From assembly GCA_016301965.1 (NCBI GenBank), contig JAEDOO010000028.1:1-17123 (forward strand): 17,123 nt of DNA, written 5' to 3'. This DNA comes from Lachnospiraceae bacterium (lineage in GTDB: Bacteria > Bacillota > Clostridia > Lachnospirales > Lachnospiraceae). A program made the translations under genes and the position numbers. The notes under the pieces are model-generated. The model was not told the origin of the DNA. It saw only the letters and a list, made by a program, of their open reading frames with translations, and did no database searches. This document shows positions 1 to 6,634 of this stretch, in pieces. Within the stretch, counting starts at the first letter, position 1. Each line of letters starts with the position of its first letter.

Positions 1-170
1 ACACCGGTCAGCATATTAAAAACCGTGGTTTTTCCGGCACCGTTCGGTCCGATCAGCCCCACCAGTTCTCCCTTATAGATCTCTATATTAAAATCATTCA
101 CTGCGCGGAGTCCGCCAAACGTGATTCCCAGGTGCTTTGTCTGTAATACAGGAGTTCTCTGCTCACTCAT
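1..170 (-). CDS. livG: Branched-chain amino acid type ABC transporter ATP-binding protein (LivG-like), 5' part only
   Basis: This would be the cytoplasmic ATPase that powers import through the LivH/LivM channel. Only the first 56 codons lie in the window; the gene runs off the left edge. The visible part starts MSEQRTPVLQ and reaches the Walker A motif GPNGAGKTT, followed by FNMLTG, as in LivG/LivF ATPases. The ATG at 168-170 overlaps the livM stop by 8 bp and is preceded by a GAGGAGGGG ribosome binding site inside the end of livM, so translation is probably coupled. LivG is preferred over LivF because the gene directly follows livM and because of the GG-L-AV-D-F pattern before Walker A. Substrate specificity cannot be read from this fragment. 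Confidence 0.9.
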   Translation of the reverse strand, partial: MSEQRTPVLQTKHLGITFGGLRAVNDFNIEIYKGELVGLIGPNGAGKTTVFNMLTG

Positions 171-1317
171 TTGCCGCCCCCTCCTCTCTCTTTTCCGTTA
201 CCTCTTTTTTCCGGGAAAAATGCTTTTTTATTCTGGACGGCCACTGGGGAATATCGCACAGCGCAAACTCACTGGTACCCAGAATTCCCCTGGGTCTGAA
301 CATGATCACTACGATCAGTGCAAGAGAATATACCAGCATGGGATAAGTAAATATTCCCTGAAGAAATGCCGGCAGAGCGTTGACCCATGCACCGTTTTTG
401 ATGGTATAGTTCAGGAAAAACATGCCGATAGCCGCCACTACAGAACCGGTCAGGGATCCCATACCTCCGATAACGACCATAACCACAATAAATACAGAAT
501 TCAGAATAGAACCATTGGTAAACGCAAACGATGTGGTCGCCAGTGCCGAATTACAGCAGGAATACAAAGCTCCCGCCACACCGGCAAAAAAGGCGGAAAA
601 GGCAAAGGTCATGACCTTGTAAAAGCTCACATTGATTCCCGATGCAGAAGCCGCAATCTCATTATCCCGGATAGCCCGGATGATCCGGCCGTATTTTGAG
701 CGAACAAACATGAACATTACGGTCATACACAGGATCACCGCCAGCACACCAAGCCACATGTATTTCATTTTTTCATCATTGGAAAATCCCAGCCCGTTAG
801 CGTACAGAGCCGATGAGGCAGCCCCCTGGGAAAGTCCCTGCTGCCCGCAGAAGGGAATATTATTGATCAGATTGACAATGATCATACCAAAACCCAGTGT
901 AATGATGGCCAGATAGTCACCTTTCAGACGCAGGGCCGGAATACCCACAAGCAGTCCCAGTACCGCTGCCAGCAGTCCGGCAGCGATAAAACTGATCAGA
1001 ACAACAAGAATAAACGCTGCCCCTGACTTTTCGTCGTAAAATCCCGACCGCTGAAAAGCAAGAGAGATCAGTGCTGCCGCGTAGGCACCTACCGCCATAA
1101 ATCCGCAATGACCGAGAGAGAGCTGGCCAAGAAAGCCCAGTACCAGATTCAGAGATGCTGCCATAATGATCAGGTAACAGCACTGCCATACCGATGGCAC
1201 TATTTTCAGTTTGATCGTATTTCCGCCTGTCACACTGATAATCACTGAGGCGATGAGCAGTATGGCCACTGCAAGAAAATTCACCAGATAACGTTGCGCA
1301 GTCTTATTCTGTCTCAT
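163..1317 (-). CDS. livM: Branched-chain amino acid type ABC transporter permease LivM
   Basis: This is an integral membrane permease that should pair with LivH to form the translocation channel. The 384-residue protein is almost entirely hydrophobic segments, consistent with about 8 to 10 membrane helices. It carries the LivM-type stretches LNLVLGFLGQLSLGHCGFMA and ALRLKGDYLAIITLGFG and the cytoplasmic-loop motif RAIRDNEIAASASGIN, which contacts the ATPase in this family. The C-terminus is a charged tail (KKHFSRKKEVTEKREEG). The ATG overlaps the livH stop by 4 bp (ATGA), and the livG start overlaps its own stop, so this is a translationally coupled operon. The family also includes urea and amide importers, so leucine/isoleucine/valine is the default reading rather than proof. 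Confidence 0.93.
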   Translation of the reverse strand: MRQNKTAQRYLVNFLAVAILLIASVIISVTGGNTIKLKIVPSVWQCCYLIIMAASLNLVLGFLGQLSLGHCGFMAVGAYAAALISLAFQRSGFYDEKSGAAFILVVLISFIAAGLLAAVLGLLVGIPALRLKGDYLAIITLGFGMIIVNLINNIPFCGQQGLSQGAASSALYANGLGFSNDEKMKYMWLGVLAVILCMTVMFMFVRSKYGRIIRAIRDNEIAASASGINVSFYKVMTFAFSAFFAGVAGALYSCCNSALATTSFAFTNGSILNSVFIVVMVVIGGMGSLTGSVVAAIGMFFLNYTIKNGAWVNALPAFLQGIFTYPMLVYSLALIVVIMFRPRGILGTSEFALCDIPQWPSRIKKHFSRKKEVTEKREEGAANE

Positions 1318-2207
1318 ACTTTTTCCCCCACATTCTTTCCCAAAATACCCGCAGGCTTGATCATCAGTACAATGATCAGGATCAGGTAGACAAATGTATC
1401 TGACATGGAAGAGCTGATGTATGTATTGGTCGCAGACTGGACGATTCCGATCACCATACCTCCCAGCATGGCACCGGGAAGTGAGCCGATACCTCCCAGA
1501 ACTGCGGCAACAAAAGCATAGATACCAAGGGTAGCTCCCATGGTCGTATAGATCTTCGGATACTGGGCAATATACATCAGTGCCGCAATAGCAGCAAGCC
1601 CTGCACCGATCGCAAAGGTCGTAATGATCGTTCGGTTGACGTTGATTCCCATCAGAACAGCGGCCTGCTTATCCTCCGATACGCAGCGCATGGCCCGGCC
1701 GATACGGGTTTTCTGTGTAAACAGAAATAAGGCAATCATGACCAGTGCGGATACAATGATCGTAATGATCGTAGCACTGCTGATGGACACGCCGCCCACC
1801 GTGATGGTCTGTGTAAACAGGGTATAGGGTACACGGGGATCCGGGCCGATAGCCGGTATGGCCTGAGCCAGATTTTCCAGTACAAAGCTCATGGCGATTG
1901 CCGTGATCAATGCCGTCAGATTGGTGCCCTTTTTACGGACGGGACGATATGCCAGAAGTTCCACCAGCATACCCACACATGCACAGACAATAACTGCCAG
2001 TATGACCGCCGTCCAGCCCGGCAGTCCCATTTTCATCATGATCGGTATGGTAAAGTAGAGCGTATATCCGCCCACCATGATAAAATCTCCGTGGGCAAAA
2101 TTGATCAGTTTGATAATGCCGTATACCATGGTATATCCCAGAGCGATCAGCGCGTACACACTGCCCAGGCGAAGCCCCGTGATCAAAAACTGTATAAAGG
2201 TGATCAT
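1314..2207 (-). CDS. livH: Branched-chain amino acid type ABC transporter permease LivH
   Basis: This is the second membrane permease of the importer. The 297-residue product begins MITFIQFLITGLRLGSVYAL and contains YTMVYGIIKLINFAHGDF, the hallmark N-terminal region of LivH. A later loop, GRAMRCVSEDKQAAVLMGIN, is the ATPase-contacting segment. I chose the ATG at 2205-2207 because an AGGAGG site lies 8 bases upstream. An in-frame start 13 codons further upstream has no good binding site and would add a hydrophilic tail. The gene lies 97 bp after livJ with a hairpin between them (2257-2280), and its stop overlaps the livM start. Confidence 0.93.
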   Translation of the reverse strand: MITFIQFLITGLRLGSVYALIALGYTMVYGIIKLINFAHGDFIMVGGYTLYFTIPIMMKMGLPGWTAVILAVIVCACVGMLVELLAYRPVRKKGTNLTALITAIAMSFVLENLAQAIPAIGPDPRVPYTLFTQTITVGGVSISSATIITIIVSALVMIALFLFTQKTRIGRAMRCVSEDKQAAVLMGINVNRTIITTFAIGAGLAAIAALMYIAQYPKIYTTMGATLGIYAFVAAVLGGIGSLPGAMLGGMVIGIVQSATNTYISSSMSDTFVYLILIIVLMIKPAGILGKNVGEKV

Positions 2208-2256
2208 ATGATTTTCCTCCTTTATGCTGTGTAAAATAAAGTTCATCCTGCGAGAA

Positions 2257-2280
2257 AAGGAGAGGCATTCACCTCTCCTT
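2257..2280 (-). terminator. Intercistronic hairpin between livJ and livH (weak terminator or mRNA stabiliser)
   Basis: A perfect 9-bp inverted repeat (AAGGAGAGG / CCTCTCCTT) with a 6-base loop lies 24 bases after the livJ stop. Read leftward, the stem ends in TTTTC, a short U-run. This would allow partial termination or 3'-end protection, so that livJ mRNA exceeds permease mRNA. That ratio is usual for binding-protein transporters, but here it is an inference. Confidence 0.55.
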
Positions 2281-2304
2281 AGATACTCTCTGTCTGGAAA
2301 AGCT

Positions 2305-3591
2305 TTATTCTACTTCCAGAGCCTGGATAGAACTCTTGGTTACTGTTGTATCACCGTCATTGTAGCTGTATCCCATCAGGACACCGCTCTTAATCGGAGT
2401 ACCGGTCTCATCAAAGGAGAACTTACCGCTGGCAACCTCATATACTACACTTGTGTCGGCCAGAGCAGCCTGTACATCAGCTGCGGCAGAGGATCCGGCA
2501 GCTTCCATAGCCTTCTTGTAAACCAGTACGGAATCATATCCTAAAGCGTCAAAGTTATTCGGGGCCTCACCGTATTTATCTTTATAGGCACTTACAAAAG
2601 CAGCTGACACATCCGTTGCGGCCAGGTCTTCTGCATAATGGTTAATAAAGTAGAAATTATTGTAAACGCTGAGATCCGCGCCCTCCGGAATGGTAGTCTC
2701 GGTATTATCCACACCATCACATCCCAGAAGAACACCGGTAAATCCGGCCTGACGGGCCTGCGGAACCAGATAAGGACCGGTTACATCATAATAGAACGGA
2801 ATGAATACCAGCTCTGCACCGGCAGAAACCATCTTGTTAAACTGATTGGTGTAGTCCACATCCGTCATGGTAGCCACAGATTCTTCTGCGACTACTTCAA
2901 CGCCAAGCTCTGCGCAGGAAGCGGAGAAGGCATCTCTCAGTCCGGCGGAATATGTATCCGCGGAACAATATACAATACCAACTTTTGTATAGCCGTTATC
3001 AGCCGCATATTTTGCTGCCAGCTCGCCCTGGAAGGAATCTTTAAAGCAGGTACGGAATACATAATCCATCTCTGTCGTCAGGGCATCTGCTGTACCGGAA
3101 GGAGTGATCAGTACAACACCCTCAGAGTTTGCCACGGAAGTAATGGCAGAGGTACAGCCGGAAGTTGCGGAACCTACCACCAGTTCAACCCCATCAGAGA
3201 TCAGGGCATTCATGGCATTCAGACATTCTGTGGAGTCACCCTGGTCATCCTTTGTGTCTGTAGCCAGCTCATAGGCTTTACCGTCAAGAACAACACCGCC
3301 TTCGGCATTGATCTGCTCTACAGCCAGCTCCACACCGTTGGAAACATGGGTACCGTATACAGCCAGAGTACCGGTCATCGGTCCGATCACACCAAGAGTA
3401 ATGGTTCCCGCAAACTCTCCGGAAGGAGCGGCGCTCTCAGCAGCGGATTCTGCTGCGGAAGAAGCAGCCGCTTCACTGGCAGCGGAAGTAGCAGCGGATT
3501 CTGCTGCACCTGAAGATGAGCTTCCGCAGGCAGCCAGGCTCAGAGCCATACCCATGGCCATAAACAGACTGATCAGTTTTTTCTTTTTCAT
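2305..3591 (-). CDS. livJ: Branched-chain amino acid type ABC transporter substrate-binding lipoprotein
   Basis: This is the extracellular ligand-binding component that delivers substrate to LivH/LivM. The ATG at 3589-3591 has an AGAGAGGA site upstream. The 428-residue product has a lipoprotein signal peptide (MKKKKL, a hydrophobic core, then LAAC with the lipidated Cys at residue 22). A low-complexity Ser/Ala/Glu linker of about 35 residues follows and should hold the domain off the membrane. The periplasmic-binding fold begins at TITLGVIGPMTG and continues through VELAVEQINAEGGV, the start of a Peripla_BP_6 domain. Other family features are KDDQGDSTECLNAMNALI and VGSATSG. An upstream in-frame ATG (17 codons earlier) lacks a good site and would bury the signal peptide. 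The gene has its own promoter at 3788-3816 and a structured leader. The ligand could be leucine/isoleucine/valine or a related amino acid or amide. Confidence 0.93.
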   Translation of the reverse strand: MKKKKLISLFMAMGMALSLAACGSSSSGAAESAATSAASEAAASSAAESAAESAAPSGEFAGTITLGVIGPMTGTLAVYGTHVSNGVELAVEQINAEGGVVLDGKAYELATDTKDDQGDSTECLNAMNALISDGVELVVGSATSGCTSAITSVANSEGVVLITPSGTADALTTEMDYVFRTCFKDSFQGELAAKYAADNGYTKVGIVYCSADTYSAGLRDAFSASCAELGVEVVAEESVATMTDVDYTNQFNKMVSAGAELVFIPFYYDVTGPYLVPQARQAGFTGVLLGCDGVDNTETTIPEGADLSVYNNFYFINHYAEDLAATDVSAAFVSAYKDKYGEAPNNFDALGYDSVLVYKKAMEAAGSSAAADVQAALADTSVVYEVASGKFSFDETGTPIKSGVLMGYSYNDGDTTVTKSSIQALEVE

Positions 3592-3622
3592 AATAACGTC
3601 CTCTCTTTCTGCCTGAAACAGG

Positions 3623-3659
3623 AAAGGGGCACAGCAAAACATCTTCGCTGAACCCCTTC
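3623..3659 (-). other. Stem-loop in the livJ 5' leader, upstream of the ribosome binding site
   Basis: Read leftward, GAAGGGG pairs with CCCCTTTC, and inside it CAGC pairs with GCTG across an 11-base loop; a 2 by 2 internal loop separates the two helices. It sits about 15 bases upstream of the livJ Shine-Dalgarno and has no U-tract, so it is not a terminator by itself. It might affect mRNA stability or ribosome access. I match it to no known riboswitch. Confidence 0.4.
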
Positions 3660-3721
3660 GTACATTCCAGACAATATTTATGAAGGAAACGGAACATCAC
3701 TGCATATTCTGCAGATATAAA

Positions 3722-3755
3722 AAAGGCGTACAGAAATATTCTTTCGTACACCTTT
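3722..3755 (-). terminator. Terminator-like hairpin within the livJ 5' leader (possible attenuator)
   Basis: Read leftward, AAAGGTGTAC pairs with GTACGCCTTT (one wobble), and inside it GAAA pairs with TTTC around a GAATA loop, giving about 14 bp with a one-base bulge. The 3' side runs directly into a U-rich tract (CCTTTTTTAT). The hairpin is about 26 to 60 bases after the expected start of the 3788-3816 promoter and upstream of livJ, so it would stop transcription before the gene. That fits premature-termination control, but I cannot identify the antiterminator or ligand. Confidence 0.6.
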
Positions 3756-3787
3756 GTCCTTTTATCCGTCTCATTCAATTTACGAAC

Positions 3788-3816
3788 ATTCTAATACTGA
3801 CCTTTTGATTTGTCAA
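3788..3816 (-). promoter_or_regulatory. Sigma-A type promoter of the livJHMG operon
   Basis: The minus strand carries TTGACA (3811-3816), a 17-bp spacer and TAGAAT (3788-3793). The -35 box is exact and the -10 box has one mismatch. The predicted start near 3781 gives a leader of about 190 bases before livJ. Confidence 0.85.
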
Positions 3817-3916
3817 CTATAATAAATATATGGTTCTATTTTTATGCATTTTATACATTTTTCTTTTGAGGAGCAACATTTATTTGTGAGAATTGAGCTA
3901 ATTGCAGAATCTGGCA

Positions 3917-3986
3917 GGGGGGACGGTTCCATGGACAAGGGTCGGTTCTGTGTCCGTCCCCCTGGACAGAGATCCGTCCCTTGTCC
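3917..3986. repeat. REP-like GGGACGG palindrome downstream of hflX
   Basis: Positions 3933-3955 and 3964-3986 form an imperfect inverted repeat, 20 of 23 bases paired, around an 8-base loop. The arms are built from GGACAAGGG, CGG and TGTCC blocks. A further partial unit (GGGGGGACGGTTCC, 3917-3930) lies beside it and could pair alternatively with the loop-side GTCCCCC. From memory, GGGACGGTTC-type palindromes are dispersed in many Clostridia, sometimes beside RAYT/Y1 transposases; I cannot confirm this here. It begins 10 bp after the hflX stop and has no U-tract, so it may serve as a 3'-end structure but is not a classic terminator. Confidence 0.7.
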
Positions 3987-3996
3987 GTGCTTTGCA

Positions 3997-5253
3997 TCAG
4001 CTCAGCCTTCCATACAACTCCACCGGCACATTGGCTTTCACCCGAATGCCGTCCGCCAGATACTCTTCCTCCAGAAGCTGCCCTTCCCGGCGGATCAGCT
4101 GCAAAAGTCCTGCGTCTTTATAGGAAAATATCCTCTCCAACAGAATATAGGACTCCTTCACCAGCCCGGACAGTGCATTGCAGCACTCATCCAGACCTTC
4201 TCCGGTCAGTGCGGAAATCTGCAGGCATTTCTCCGCCCGTCTGTCATGAAGTCCATGACGGTCCTCCAGACGGTCACATTTATTAAACAGCGTAAGAATC
4301 TTCTTCTGGTCTGCCTCCAGATCATGCAGCGTATCATACACCACCTGCATATGCATGTCCCGCATAGGATCCGATGCATCCACCATATGGATGATATAAT
4401 CCGCGTATTTTGCCTCCTCCAGTGTGCTCTTAAACGCTTCGATCAGATGATGAGGCAGTTTATGGATAAAACCAACCGTATCTGTCAACAAAATCTCCTG
4501 TCCGTTTTCCAGCTCGAGAAGCCGCGTCGTAGGATCAAGGGTGGCAAACAGCTTATCCTCTTCCAGCACATTTGCTCCTGTCATACGGTTCAAAAATGTG
4601 GATTTCCCCGCATTCGTATACCCGACGATAGCCACCGTTGGAATATGGTTCTCTTTTCTTTTTTCCCGAATCAACTCTCTGTGCTTCTGCACCGTCTGCA
4701 GTTCTTCCTTCAACTTGGAAATCCGACCATGGATCAGACGCCGATCCATCTCCAGCTTTTTCTCACCAGGTCCCCTGGTACCGATACCGCCGCCCAGACG
4801 TGACAACGATGCTCTCATACCCACCAGCCGTGCCGCCCGGTACCTAAGCTGCGCCAGTTCCACCTGGATCTTACCCTCACTGCTTCTGGCCCTGGCCGCA
4901 AAAATATCCAGGATCACCATGGTTCTGTCCAGCACCTTACACTCCAGAATCCGCTCCAGATTGTTCATCTGCGCCGGAGACAACTCATCATCACAGACCA
5001 CCCCATCCGCATCATACATCGCCAGCATCTGCCGCACTTCCTCCAGCTTACCGCTGCCCATATATGTGCCCGGATGGATCCTCTCTGCATTCTGCACCAC
5101 ACAAGCCACCGAATCTCCGCCGGCTGTCTGCACCAGTTCCTCAAGCTCCACCAGAGAATCTTTCATCGGAATCATCTCCGACCGCTCCGCCGTCTGCACC
5201 CCGATTAAGATAAACCGCTCTTTTACATCCTCATTCACCAACATTTCACCCAT
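3997..5253 (-). CDS. hflX: Ribosome-associated GTPase HflX
   Basis: HflX is a GTPase that binds the 50S subunit and, in studied bacteria, splits stalled 70S ribosomes after stress. The 418-residue product has the HflX N-terminal domain (about 1-200) with PGTYMGSGK near 61-69, a coiled helical linker, and the glycine-rich LGGGIGTRGPGE at 153-164. The G domain follows: P-loop GYTNAGKS (211-218), switch region LFATLDPTTR (235-244), DTVGF (258-262), NKCD (324-327) and SAL (348-350). I chose the ATG at 5251-5253 because GAGGTG lies 6 bases upstream; a GTG 10 codons earlier is in frame but has no site. The gene stands alone between a 137-bp structured element and a REP-like palindrome. I see no convincing promoter in the 170 bp upstream. 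Confidence 0.95.
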   Translation of the reverse strand: MGEMLVNEDVKERFILIGVQTAERSEMIPMKDSLVELEELVQTAGGDSVACVVQNAERIHPGTYMGSGKLEEVRQMLAMYDADGVVCDDELSPAQMNNLERILECKVLDRTMVILDIFAARARSSEGKIQVELAQLRYRAARLVGMRASLSRLGGGIGTRGPGEKKLEMDRRLIHGRISKLKEELQTVQKHRELIREKRKENHIPTVAIVGYTNAGKSTFLNRMTGANVLEEDKLFATLDPTTRLLELENGQEILLTDTVGFIHKLPHHLIEAFKSTLEEAKYADYIIHMVDASDPMRDMHMQVVYDTLHDLEADQKKILTLFNKCDRLEDRHGLHDRRAEKCLQISALTGEGLDECCNALSGLVKESYILLERIFSYKDAGLLQLIRREGQLLEEEYLADGIRVKANVPVELYGRLS

Positions 5254-5426
5254 CGCACACACCTCAAACAAAAAACCGGCCACAATACATCGCCATTATT
5301 TCACTCTACACCCATCATTTTTCAACAGAACACGTTAATTCATACAACAGGGCTTTTTCCACAAGCTCAAATGCCTTTCATCCAGTCATCCTAGCCCTCC
5401 GCACGCAACAGCCACTCAAAAAAACA

Positions 5427-5563
5427 GATAGTCCAGATGGAGATATACCGGCATATATACTTTACAAGCGACTTTCCGAGCACGACTCCGAGACTACAGG
5501 CTCGGAGCGAGCGCAGGGAGCGCAGAAAAGTATATATGCCGGTATATCTCCATCTGGACTATC
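5427..5563. repeat. 137-bp element with perfect 37-bp inverted arms and a nested inner hairpin; probable terminator of glmM operon
   Basis: The left arm (5427-5463) is the exact reverse complement of the right arm (5527-5563), 37 of 37 bases. The arms begin GATAGTCCAGATGG and are AT-rich toward the centre. The 63-bp middle is GC-richer and contains its own perfect 7-bp hairpin, CTCCGAG / CTCGGAG at 5486-5507, plus a repeated AGCGCAG. Read leftward, the outer stem is followed after two bases by TTTTTTT (5418-5424), so in RNA it is a very strong intrinsic terminator for the gene ending at 5575. The perfect arms also suit a MITE-like or other dispersed repeat. I see no clear target-site duplication. 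It accounts for most of the 321-bp gap between the TPR gene and hflX. Confidence 0.9.
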
Positions 5564-5574
5564 GTCACTCTCCA

Positions 5575-6621
5575 CTATCTACTACCTAAAAACTGACTCT
5601 CCCGCACAGCCTCATCATCCCCCGGATACAACTCCAGGTACTCATCCATATACTTCTTAGCCTGCGCAAAATCCAGCTTATACTCATATGCCACAATACG
5701 ATTAAACAAAAGACTCTGCTTATCCTCTTCTGCAGCAAACGAAAGTCCTTTCTCAATACTGTCAAGAGCAGCGTCATAATCCTTCTCTGCAATACTGCAC
5801 AGAGCAAGCCCATTATAGGCCTCTGCCGCATTCTCATTGCGAGACAGATATTCCTGATAGAGAGAACGGGCACTTACTACATCATCCATAGCCAGATACA
5901 CCTTGCCAAGCAGCAGCCGGGCCTCATCAGAATTTTTACCCACCGCCTGTATCAGCTCATCTCTGGCTTTATCGTAATACCCCAGAGTATAATTGAACAG
6001 ACCCCGATAGTAGTAATCTTTTACCTCTGTACGGCCATCTTCTCCATTGTCCAGTGCCTGTTCAAGAAAGGTCTCTCCGTTCTTTTCCATGCCATACTGC
6101 TGACAGACAGAGTAGATCAGCCAGCTGACCTCATAACTGTCATCCAGCGCAACAGCTTTCTCAAAATCTTTCAGTCCGCGATCCGTATCGCCTTTTTCCA
6201 TATACACTGTGCCGCGTTTTTCATAAGCTTCAGCCGTATGGGTATACTCCAGGAGATTGGTATATGCTTCAGCTGCCCGTACAAGCTCTCCTCTGGCACG
6301 ATATGATTCTGCCAGATAATAATACACATCGATGGTAAAGGCGTCATTAACATCCTTCATCTCTTCCAGGCTTTGTTTTAACATAGTAATGGCAGATTCA
6401 TACTCTCCCATTTCATAATAGGCAATTCCCAGCCCACGATAATTTTCCGCCAATCGCTGATCTGTTTCCAACCCTTTCTGAAAAGCTTCCACTGCCTGAG
6501 CATAGGAACCGGATTCCAGATTTTTGATTCCTTCACTGTAAAATTTGTCCGCTTTGCCGCTGCACCCTGTAAGTGTCAAAGCCAGCAAAACAGCCACTGT
6601 CATCTGTACTCTGCGTTTCAT
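5575..6621 (-). CDS. TPR-repeat lipoprotein of unknown function, co-transcribed with glmM
   Basis: I do not recognise a named gene. The 348-residue product has a lipoprotein signal (MKRR, hydrophobic 8-18, LTGC with the lipidated Cys at residue 20). After it comes an almost continuous array of about eight tetratricopeptide repeats, at roughly 24-57, 58-91, 97-129, 131-163, 203-232, 233-263, 266-297 and 304-336. Typical pairs such as AENYRGLGIAYYEMGEYESA are visible. TPR arrays are protein-binding scaffolds, so this is probably a membrane-anchored adaptor on the outer face. The ATG at 6619-6621 has GGAG 8 bases upstream; an ATG 13 codons earlier lies inside glmM without a site. The gap to glmM is 13 bp, so both should share the 8100-8128 promoter. 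A link to cell-wall precursor synthesis is suggested only by this position. Confidence 0.88.
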   Translation of the reverse strand: MKRRVQMTVAVLLALTLTGCSGKADKFYSEGIKNLESGSYAQAVEAFQKGLETDQRLAENYRGLGIAYYEMGEYESAITMLKQSLEEMKDVNDAFTIDVYYYLAESYRARGELVRAAEAYTNLLEYTHTAEAYEKRGTVYMEKGDTDRGLKDFEKAVALDDSYEVSWLIYSVCQQYGMEKNGETFLEQALDNGEDGRTEVKDYYYRGLFNYTLGYYDKARDELIQAVGKNSDEARLLLGKVYLAMDDVVSARSLYQEYLSRNENAAEAYNGLALCSIAEKDYDAALDSIEKGLSFAAEEDKQSLLFNRIVAYEYKLDFAQAKKYMDEYLELYPGDDEAVRESQFLGSR

Positions 6622-6634
6622 CCGCACTTCTCCA

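Noticed and set aside
3435..3525. A tandem DNA repeat in livJ
   Set aside because: The Ser/Ala/Glu runs come from a normal lipoprotein linker with repeated GCN/TCN codons and have no regular period.
3473..3778. A 101-codon minus-strand frame through the livJ leader and signal-peptide region
   Set aside because: It overlaps livJ out of frame, starts at TTG with no binding site, and runs through the leader hairpins. Its composition is not branched-chain amino acid rich, so it is not a plausible attenuation peptide either.
3844..4803. A 319-codon open frame on the plus strand, antisense to hflX
   Set aside because: It lies almost wholly opposite a well-supported hflX, starts in the REP-like region, has no ribosome binding site and its translation (His/Gln/Cys-rich) resembles no protein family.
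5300..5426. A promoter for hflX
   Set aside because: TTGAAA followed by AATAAT is present on the minus strand but with a 19-bp spacer and poor flanks, so I did not call it.
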